A model generated the notes under the pieces. It did no database searches, had not been told where the DNA came from, and saw only the letters and a program-made list of their open reading frames with translations. Position numbers and translations under genes: made by a program. Positions 56,159-64,000 of a stretch of DNA of 64,000 nucleotides are shown here, piece after piece (the stretch's first letter is position 1; the number at the start of each line of letters is the position of its first letter). This DNA is from Berberis thunbergii (Eukaryota > Streptophyta > Magnoliopsida > Ranunculales > Berberidaceae). The DNA lies in the NCBI GenBank assembly GCA_003290165.1, contig QNQO01000678.1, forward strand, positions 1 to 64,000, in the 5' to 3' direction.

Positions 56159-58032
56159 ATGGAAAGACAGTGGATACAAAATCAGGACAAATGCTGTGAT
56201 GAATATTTAAATGGGATCGAGAGCTTCATTGAGTTTGCAAGGGCACATGTCACTGGTACGACGAATCATATCAAGTATCTGTGTCAATATTTAACAATTG
56301 TTTGTGGCAGACATTCAATATGGTTCGATATCATTTGGCGAGGTATGGGATGATTCTGAATTATACGAGGTGGATTTATCATGGGGAGCAACAAGAAATT
56401 GGTTCTACTTCATCGAATTCCCAGCCACTTGTGCCGCACATTGATGAAATGTCCATGAATGATAATGACCAAGTTATGGGTATAATAAATGACGCTTATC
56501 CATATGCATCGATGAACGAAGATGGCATTGATGATATGGTAGGAGATATCGTACCTCCCAACATGCTGCAAAGTGAAGAGTTAGAAAACTATGAAAGACT
56601 GTTGAAACAAGCCCAACAAGCATTATACCCTGGTTGCACAGAGTTCTCCCTGCTTACTGCCATTGTGGAGTTGATGCATTGCAAAGTGAAACATCATATG
56701 TCGAATAAGTGTTTTTCTCATTTAATAGGAATTATGAAGCGGATGCTTCCGAAGGAAAACATTTTGCCTGAGGATTATCGTAACGCGCAGAAATTGTTGA
56801 ATGGTCTTGGTTTGGGGTATCAAAGGATTCATGCTTGCAAATAAAATTGTGCATTATTTTATAAGGAAATCGAAGGGATGGATGCATGCCCTGTGTGCAC
56901 TGAGCCAAGATATAAGCCTAATTCTGGTTATAAAACGAAGAAAATTCCACAAAAGGTTTTGCGTTATCTTCCACTGAAGCCCAGATTGCAGTGACTGTAC
57001 ATGTCGACGCACACTGCGAGTCATATGAGATGGCACAATGAAGGAAGGGTTGATGATGATTTTTTGAGACATCCTGCTGATGGAGAGGCTTGGAAAGCAT
57101 TCGATACTATGTATCCCGATTTTGCTGAAGACCCGCGCAATGTCAGATTGGGGCTTGCAACTGATGGATTTAATCCGTTTGGGAATATGAGCTCTACTCA
57201 CAGCACCTGGCCCGTCATTGTTGTTCCTTATAACTTGCCCCCTTGGATGAGTATGAAAAAATAATTTACAATGATGACTTTATTAATTCCCGGTCATCCC
57301 GGAAAGGACATTGATGTTTATTTGAGGCCGTTGGTTGATGAGTTAAAAGACTTATGGGAAAATGGTGTACGTACATTTGATAAGTCTACCAACACAATGT
57401 TTATGTTGAGAGCAGCAGTGATATGGACTATACATGATTTTCCCGCTTATGGAAATATTTCAGGTTGGAGTACTCAGGGCTATAAAGCATGTTCGATATG
57501 CAACGATGATGTAACGTCTGATTAACACGCGGGAAAGGTTTGTTATATGGGTCATCGTAGATGGTTGCCCCAGGATCATGAGTGGCGAACAAATAAGGTG
57601 GACTTTGATGGAAAAATGGAAAACGACACTAGACCTAGAGAATGGTCGGGGGATGACATTTTGGCTAAGTTGAATAGCTTGGAATTTGGTCAGATTGGCA
57701 AACATCCCGATAATCGTGATACTAATTTGCACAGGTCAGCTACACATCTGAACTAGACGAAGAAGAGTATATTCTTCGAGCTTCCGTACTGGTCGAAATT
57801 AAAGATCAAGCACAACCTAGATGTGATGCATATTGAAAAGAATGTGTGTGATAGTGTGGTTGGGACAATTCTTGGCATCGAAGGAAAATCGAAGGACACT
57901 GTGAAAGCGAGGGAAGATTGTATGAACATGGGTATAAAGAAGCGGTTATGGCTTAAGAAAGTCGGTGACAAATGCGTAAAGGGACATCCCTATTTTGCAA
58001 TTAAACCGGCAGTAAAGATAAAAAAAATTTAA
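56159..58032 (+). pseudogene. TNP2-type CACTA transposase, decayed
   Basis: The enzyme that excises and inserts the element. It begins MERQWIQNQDK with the transposase-associated domain (YLNGIESFIEFARAH; after a frameshift near 56275, ARYGMILNYTRWIYHGE). It then follows the TNP2 family from end to end: LYPGCTEFSLLTAI, KKIPQKVLRYLPLKP, MRWHNEGR, HPADGEAWKAFD, LGLATDGFNPFGNMSS, LIPGHPGKDIDVYL, YMGHRRWLPQDHEWR, FFELPYWSKLKIKHNLDV and MHIEKNVCDSVVG. Apart from the early frameshift the damage is in-frame stops near 56842, 56994, 57262, 57523 and 57754. The frame ends at 58032 before an intron-like stretch. Confidence 0.85.
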
Positions 58033-58048
58033 GTTTTTTTCTTCTGTG

Positions 58049-58867
58049 AACTTTCCAGATGGGTACGCATCTAATATTGCCCGTTGTATGAAAATGAGTG
58101 ATGGGAAAATTTCAGGATTGAAGAGCCATGACTGTCATGTACTACTACAACGCCTTCTTTCGGTTTCTATTCGAGGATTTTTGCCATCGGGTGTTGTTGG
58201 CCCTATTACAGAATTGTCGAGATTCTTCCAACAGCTATGCACAAAGTCTCTGCGCAAATCGGATATAGAAAGGTTGCAAAATGATAGTATTAACATCTTA
58301 TGCAAATTCGAACAGATATTTCCTCCGGCATTTTTTACTTGCATGATTCACTTGATGATACATTTACCGGGTGAGGCAAAGCTTGGTGGGCCGGTCAATT
58401 ATCGGTGGATGTACCCAATAGAAAGGTAACTCATATGCTTGTTTTCTAACTATTCTTCATTTATTGTAACGAATCTGACATCTTTTATATTTTGTAGAAT
58501 ACTAGGCACATACAAAAGGTACGTACGGAACAGGGCAAGACCCGAAGGATCTATAGTGGAGGCATATATTGCAAATGAATCACTTACTTATTGTGCAATG
58601 TATCTCCATAATGTTGAGACGTCCTTCAACCGAACTCAACAAAATAATGACGGTGGTACTAGAAGTGAGACACTTTCTGTTTTTGCGCAACTCGCACGAC
58701 CGTTTGGCGAGCCACCAACAAATGATCAGTTTAGCGATAACGACATGGAAGTTGCGCATTGGTTCATACTCAACAATTGTGACGAGGTCTTGCCATTTTT
58801 GGAGGAGCATGAAGAACTACTTAGGCGTAAGTATCCTGCACATTTACGGGCCGAGAAACACCGTTAA
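58049..58867 (+). pseudogene. DUF4218 part of the CACTA transposase gene
   Basis: Reading resumes with SGLKSHDCHVLLQRLLSVSI, RGFLPSGVVGPITELSRFF and HLPGEAKLGGPVNYRWMYPI. These are typical of the DUF4218 domain that follows TNP2 in plant CACTA elements. An intron (58426-58497, GT to AG) separates it from a second exon starting ILGTYKRYVRNRARPEGSI and running to a stop at 58865-58867 after HLRAEKHR. This portion has no internal stop. Confidence 0.78.
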
Positions 58868-58989
58868 TTATTTCCTGAATGGTTTCGCAAACACGTAAGT
58901 TGATAACTATAAGAAAATATGATAATATTGCATTTTTTTTATAATTGGTATTCAACATATTCTGAATATATATAATTATTTTTAATAGA

Positions 58990-59695
58990 TGTTACAATTG
59001 AAGTAAATTCGGCTCTTTACGATGATGAATTATCAAAACTGGCGAGAGGTCCTATTCGATCTGAAACATTTTCGGGTTGTTATGTGAATGGTGTTAAGTT
59101 CCTGGTTATCGAGCGAGACAACAATTTGAGCACTCAAAATAGCGGCGAATCAGTACCTGGGGACGGCGACACCATCGATGTTGATTTCTATGGTAAACTG
59201 ACATCTGTAATTCAATTACTGTACAAAGACCGTTGTCAGGTGATTTTATTCAAGTGTCGTTGGTTTGATACAAACCCACATAAAGCCGGGAGTATTAAAC
59301 GAGAATATGGTCTAGTAAGTGTGAACACAAACACACTTTGGTACGAGCATGATCCTTTTATTTTGGCAAAACAAATTTTTTATCTAGATGATCTTAAAGC
59401 CGGTGGTGGATGGAAAATAGTCCAGACGATCCAACACAGAAATATATGGGACATTCCTGAAAAGGCTTCTGATGACCACAGTGATGACGACACCGCTGAT
59501 CAAGAGAATTCATCTTCAAGCATTCCCATTATCCAACAACCATTTGAGTTATTTGTAGAACTTCCTCCGATTGATGGCGAATATGATGTTGAGGTATCAC
59601 CTGCAAAAGATGGAGTTTTTGAAGAATCTGAGGCAACCATGTCAGATGAACTTGAAGAAGAAGTCGAAAGTGATTACTCTACTGATTCAGATTAA
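58990..59695 (+). CDS. DUF4216 part of the CACTA transposase gene
   Basis: An open frame of at least 203 residues. It contains SGCYVNGVKFLVIERDNN, VDFYGKLTSVIQLLY, LFKCRWFDTNPHKAG and EPFILAKQ-like sequence (here DPFILAKQIFYLDDL), the DUF4216 signature. A highly acidic tail ends EEEVESDYSTDSD. It follows the DUF4218 exon after about 120 non-coding bases that probably hold an intron. The frame itself is intact, unlike TNP2. Its exact biochemical role is unknown. Confidence 0.75.
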
Positions 59696-60090
59696 ATACA
59701 TTTGAAGGAATATAATTTGTTAGGTCGTTTACAAGATATTAATAATATTATGTATTTTGTTAGTTCATTTAATTAAATTTTTTAATGTACTATGAATTTT
59801 TTACCATAAATTTGTTAAATGAATGTCGAAGTTCAATTAATTAATTAAATAATGATATAATTTTTTTCTCTAAAATAAACAAATGTGATGTGTGTGCGAC
59901 GAAATTAGAATATTTCGTTGCACAAAATGCTCCCCCTTTAAAATATTTTTCGCGACAAAAAATTTGGGGTGAAAAATTTCGCACGAAATTAGAAAAATTC
60001 TGGCGCCAAATAAATTTGGGGGGGGTGAAATTTTGAATACTTGCGCGACGAAATCTCTGATATATCGCGACAGAGGCTTCGTTGCGCAAA
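59696..60090. repeat. 3' UTR and right subterminal repeats of the CACTA element
   Basis: After ~180 bases of AT-rich sequence, GTGCGACGAAATTAGAATATTTCG and related GCGACGAAAT motifs recur between 59885 and 60085. These correspond to the left subterminal array. The following TTATCAAAACTCAAACCC-type sequence has no such motifs. Confidence 0.7.
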
Positions 60091-61166
60091 CGCAAACCAT
60101 TTTATCAAAACTCAAACCCACGTCTCCTCTCACTCTTTCGTCTCCAAATTGCTTCTCTGAGTTCACCGCCCCACCACTGGACGCATCTCCCTTCCCCTTC
60201 CTCTCTTTTGCCACCACAAGCTGCCCACCACCGCCTTCAGTCGCACTTCATCTTCTTCACCACGTATTTTAATTTGGAGATCTGGGTTGCAGTGGAATTG
60301 AAGTTTTTGGAGGTTTTGAGGTATGGGGTTGTTGATTTGAGGAGGAAAGTTTGAAGTTTGGAAAAGACCATGTTGGAGATTACAGAGGAAGTAAGTGTCT
60401 CTTCTTGCCTGAAATGCAGCAATGCAACTGTTTGTTTTTGTTTTGTTCATTTGAGGTTTGTTCAGATCTGTAGTTTTTTCCATGAATAAACATTATGGGT
60501 TTCTTGAACTCTGACCCAAATCATAGAATTTCAGTTTTTTTAGCTTTGGGATCGAAATTTGTTGAGAAACAAAATGGGTTTGGGAAAAACATATTTGCTT
60601 TGCTCTTGTATATGACCTGTTTTTTGGGGAATGAAGATCTGAAAGTTTAGTTTAAAGTCTGCATTTAGTTGTAATTTATTTTTCAGAGTTGTATTTCCCT
60701 AATTTTTTTAATGAAAAAACATATGTTTTCACTGTCGATTCCTCTTTGATATCTCAGTTAGCCAAATGCAGATTTGGGTTTCTTTTCAGACATCTGATTT
60801 AATGAAATGGAGATTCAACACATAGTTGGTTGTTTGTCTATGTTTTGTTTGACGAAAGTTGTCCACGAGCTACACTTTTTATTTTTCTTTATAATCAAGT
60901 GTTTCCATCTTCACTTGGCTTAGGTAAGACTAAACTTAATGTGGCTTTCTGCACAACATTATAACTTGCGCCACATTCTACAATTTTCATTATTGCATCT
61001 ATGCATAAGAAATTTTCGCTCTTAAATTTGACTAGTAAAGTGAACAAAAGGTGATTATGAATCTCTTATTAGCCCTGTGTCTTAACTATCTTAGATACGG
61101 TATTGCATTTGTGCAATGATTGTGCTAAGATGCACTGAAAGGAACAGTGGGAGCTTTCAGTTGTAA
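60091..61166. other. Region without recognised coding sequence
   Basis: A CT-rich start (60110-60280) resembles a plant 5' leader, and T-rich intron-like sequence follows. It may belong to a captured gene end, but no exon could be identified. Confidence 0.4.
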
Positions 61167-61369
61167 TTTGTCATCATGGTTATGACTTTTTGTTTCTATT
61201 TTTGCAAACTCTTCCCATAATTGCTTGAGGACATTATCAGAGGCTCTTGGAAAGTGCCATCTTGAACTTCTTTTCACCTTGCTGACATTTGCACTTTCAG
61301 GGATATATGATCTCAGTCTTCTATCATAAGGAACTATGGTATGTAGGATCCCTATTCCAGTCCATGGGT
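61167..61369 (-). repeat. LINE-derived 203-bp fragment, first copy
   Basis: It differs from 63015-63217 at three positions. The second copy is part of a longer LINE reading frame, so this one is a piece of the same LINE sequence. Neighbouring sequence on both sides is unrelated to the second copy. Confidence 0.85.
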
Positions 61370-61568
61370 TTGGATCCTAGAGTTGCAAAAATTACTAGGG
61401 AAAAGATGGATTTTAATCCGAAATCCGATCTGATAAAGCCTAATTTAAGCATTTTCTTACCCAAATCTGATCCATTGACAGCCCTATCATGCAGTTTCAG
61501 GATTAAATAAGTAGATGTTCTATATGAAAAACTGTTTTCAATTCTAACTTTTTTGTTTGTATGGACAG

Positions 61569-61928
61569 GATTTAAAAGGAAAAGTGGTTCAATTGGATTT
61601 TTAGACCTATTGTTGTATTAATTGTATGCATGTGTTGCCCGATTTAGAATTCTTGGAGAACAAATATAAAGATAGCTCGGTAAAGTCATCATCTATATTA
61701 TAATCATATAAATTATATTGCTAAACTTGTAGAACTTAGCACACATTTTTAATTACCTTTTCAATTTGTAAAACTGTATAATCTATGTGATATATGAATT
61801 TGATTGGCGCATACACAATCGAAATTTTGCAGTTCACCATTGTGGGAGTACATTATGCAAAGTTCGATAATGAGAAAGACCTAGAAGTCATTCGAAATGC
61901 AGTATTACGTTACAACATCAACCACCCT
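61569..61928 (+). pseudogene. SOQ1: Two-exon fragment of a SOQ1-like gene
   Basis: Exon 61569-61679 (37 codons) reads DLKGKVVQLDF, stop, then [20 protein letters not shown]. Exon 61833-61928 (32 codons) reads [20 protein letters not shown] and [12 protein letters not shown]. Both match the thioredoxin-like domain of plant SUPPRESSOR OF QUENCHING 1, a thylakoid protein with HAD, thioredoxin-like and NHL domains. The intron between them is kept with GT/AG ends. The conserved tryptophan before TYCC is a TAG stop (61602-61604), and the second exon is followed by GC instead of GT. The rest of this large gene is absent. It is a genomic fragment, not a retrocopy. Confidence 0.82.
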
Positions 61929-62537
61929 GCATGTCAAACATTTGAATTTTAAGGACTATACACTTGCATTAGGCATTTAATTTATCACAATAGTTCCATT
62001 GTATCTGGAGCCACCAGAGTGTTGATTGAGAACTTTCTGAACCTCTTCACCATAGTGTATTATCTTCTCTTCCTGTGTTAGTTCAGCTATGTTCTTGTTC
62101 ATTATTATTGTCATGTTATTGTAATTGGTATTTGAGTCTAGGCATCTAGGAAAGGATACTTCCAGGACCCAGTGAAGTACTGGACACGTGAGTATAGCTT
62201 ATGCTATCCCTGACCATTATTTGGCTTACAGAATAGCTACCTCGTGTTTTTGATGAAGTGTACCCTATGCAATTCAAGTTTTCTCCTTCATTTATATCGC
62301 ATTTACTGAGATATAAATTTTGTAATCTGTTCTGTTAGTAAGCTTCAAAATACTGAGATGTAATCTGTTCAAAATTTTGTAATCTGTTCTGTTTCACTTA
62401 CTGAGATGTATGTTTTACAATTATATCGCATTTACCAAACTGAAATTAAATCAAAGAGCAAATAAAGTGCCTTGTGACATTATTTCTTTTTTTAATTCTC
62501 ACATGAAAATTTTATCTGATTGTTGTAATTCTCACAG

Positions 62538-62704
62538 AAAATACTCTAAAGTTAGAAGTTGGACTCTGGGATTGACAGGAGGTAAAGATCAGATTGCTGT
62601 AATTCGAGCCTCTGGAAGCATCAGTCGTGTTCGTGGTTCACTTAGTTTATCTGACTCTGGTATTACTCCTGAGCAATTTATTGAGAAGATCCGCACTGTA
62701 AGAG
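62538..62704 (+). pseudogene. SPPA: Single-exon fragment of an SppA protease gene
   Basis: The stretch, bounded by AG before and GTAAG after, reads KYSKVRSWTLGLTGGKDQIA, then VIRASGSISRVRGSLSLSDS, GITPEQFIEKIRTVR. This is the part of plant plastid signal peptide peptidase A (protease IV family, serine protease) just before its catalytic SDPGG-type region. The frame is open. No neighbouring SppA exon was found in the remaining 1.3 kb to the right; the following sequence is LINE. It may be a captured fragment or the edge of a broken gene. Confidence 0.8.
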
Positions 62705-62888
62705 GTAAGATATGCACATTACATGTTCATATTTTTACTAGTTGTGCATAAATTTTCCTAGCTTCTCATGTGGTCATATTGACCTATAAGAAAATCATGA
62801 GTAGGAACCAAGAGTGAGCAGTTGACAATGAAGTGATTCTGTGTTTGAATCACATTTTGGGGTACCATCCAGTTGAAAAAAAAAAAAT

Positions 62889-63263
62889 TTATTTTGGACT
62901 TCCATTAGCATCCCATACAATCTTGTACCATCTTGATATGTTTCCTTCTCTCATCAAATCCCTGTATGCTTGCTTAATAGAAAACTCTCCAGTGGGTGTT
63001 GATGACCAAACTAGTTTGTCATCATGGCTATGACTTCTTGTTTCTATTTTTGCAAACTCTTCCCATAATTGCTTGAGGACATTATCAGAGGCTCTTGGAA
63101 AGTGCCATCTTGAACTTCTTTTCACCTTGCTGACATTTGCACTTTCAGGGATATATGATCTCTGTCTTCTATCATAAGGAACTATGGTATGTAGGATCCC
63201 TATTCCAGTCCATGGGTCATGCCAGAAGAAGACATCCCTCCCCCCTTCAATTATGTATTTCAT
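62889..63263 (-). pseudogene. LINE fragment with zf-RVT domain
   Basis: On the minus strand an open frame carries GGRDVFFWHDPWTGIGIL, later VWSSTPTGEFSIKQAYRDL and WYKIVWDANGSPK. These are the hallmarks of the zinc-binding domain (zf-RVT) at the C-terminus of plant LINE reverse transcriptases. The RT domain itself is not present to the right; a frame continues to about 63588 without recognised motifs. Confidence 0.8.
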
Positions 63264-64000
63264 GAGAGCAGAGCATTGAGTTTTGCTTTTGAGAATAGAT
63301 CTTCACACCCATGAGCAGTCCTTGGGAATATCCATAGTCCATAATCTTTTTTTTTTCTTCATTTGATTTTTTTTCAACCCATGACACCCACATAGACTTT
63401 GCTTTGCTAGCTATTTGAAATAGATGGTGACAACAAGCTGCCTTGTTCCAAACTTGATTACAGTGAGCAAATTCGGTAAATTTCTGGATCAATTTCTGAC
63501 AGAGACACAAACACAAACACAAACACAGTAAATTAAGAAAACACAAACAAATGGATACAAATTGATTACAGTGAGCAAATTCTGACAAAGAAACAAATTG
63601 TTCCAGCTGTAAAATTTCTAACAGTAAAATTTTTGGATCAATTCAGTAAGCAAATTTCTGGATCAATTCAGTAAGCAAACTCAGTAAGTAAAATTTCTGA
63701 CAGAGATACAAATTGTATTACAGTGAGAAAATTCAGTAAATTTCTGGATCAATTCCTGACGGTGAGTATATCAATTTCTGATAATGAGCATATCAATTTC
63801 TAACAGTAAATTTTCTGGATCAATTTCTGACAGTAAATTTTTGAAAATGTTGCAATTCGCAATATTGCTGCTTCCTTTAGTTCTTGCTGAACTTCATCGT
63901 AGAGATTTACATTTGCATATAAAATGCTAGACACGTACATTTATATCTCCTCTACATGTGTTGTTGAAATTAAATTTTTTTTTTCTTCTTCCCCATTTAT
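63264..64000. repeat. Degenerate short repeats at the window end
   Basis: Between about 63450 and 63850 the words AATTTCTGGATCAATT, CAGTGAGCAAATTC and TTTCTGACAG recur many times in changing order, with one ACAAAC micro-repeat at 63505-63528. No coding sequence is recognised. Confidence 0.6.

Larger units (their letters stand above)
54935..60090 (+). mobile_element. CACTA (En/Spm) transposon
   Basis: It starts with CACTACTAAAAAAATTCCC, the typical CACTA terminus, followed by subterminal GCGACGA/TCGTCGC repeats (54955-55735). A leader exon, the transposase gene (TNP2, then DUF4218 and DUF4216 domains) and a second cluster of GCGACGAA repeats (59885-60085) follow. A matching right terminus (TAGTAGTG) was not found by eye, so the 3' end is either lost or further right. 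Flanking 3-bp duplication cannot be checked. The transposase is broken by stops. Confidence 0.82.

Overview
This window is nuclear DNA of a flowering plant, almost certainly a eudicot. The evidence is two intron-rich plant genes with GT/AG introns, Ty3/gypsy (Athila-like and Tat-like) LTR retrotransposons, a TRIM, hAT and Mutator-like non-autonomous elements, and a CACTA element with a TNP2 transposase. About four fifths of it is transposon-derived. I cannot name the species from sequence alone.

Region 1 (1-16915) is a stack of four nested LTR retrotransposons. A truncated gypsy pol fragment (E, minus strand, 15855-16915) is interrupted by a Tat-like element (B, plus strand, 12772-15854). B is interrupted by an Athila-like element with gag-PR-RT-RH-INT (D, minus strand, 2661-12771). 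The 3' LTR of D is interrupted by another Tat-like element (A, minus strand, 1-2660). The left halves of A, D, B and E lie beyond the window. All coding regions carry stops or frameshifts. The 3' LTR of D also holds a 189-bp Mutator-type MITE with a 9-bp target duplication, absent from the sister LTR.

Region 2 (16916-28509) is a plant gene of 12 exons encoding a 331-residue, probably plastid-targeted protein with two glutaredoxin/GST-N-like domains. Its CPFC redox motif sits in a 19-nt microexon. The introns hold a small LTR element, a hAT element with another hAT-like MITE inside it, and a TRIM with 74-bp LTRs and a perfect 5-bp target duplication.

Region 3 (28510-33400) is intergenic DNA and a six-exon alpha-carbonic anhydrase gene (31542-32991, 268 residues, all three zinc-binding histidines present).

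Region 4 (33400-40600) starts with an RNase H-like pseudogene fragment. A 5.7-kb foldback-like element follows (about 34199-39925). It contains a 2.2-kb tandem duplication with three palindromes of about 140 bp per unit. A short intact gene for a very acidic 102-residue protein follows, with its own TATA box and a 4 x 22-bp repeat array.

Region 5 (40607-49685) is a Tat-like element (C) with both LTRs. It keeps degenerate gag and protease, has lost RT, RNase H and integrase, and carries 56-bp and about 180-bp tandem repeats. It also carries an antisense gene remnant next to the 3' LTR, as B does.

Region 6 (49686-64000) holds tRNA and RNase H-like relics, an AT-rich stretch with nothing recognised, and the end of a minus-strand coding sequence cut by a CACTA element (from 54935). 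The CACTA has TNP2, DUF4218 and DUF4216 regions. Beyond its right-hand subterminal repeats lie exon fragments of two unrelated plant genes, SOQ1-like and SppA-like, between two nearly identical 203-bp pieces of LINE sequence. This looks like gene-fragment capture or a composite pseudogene cluster.
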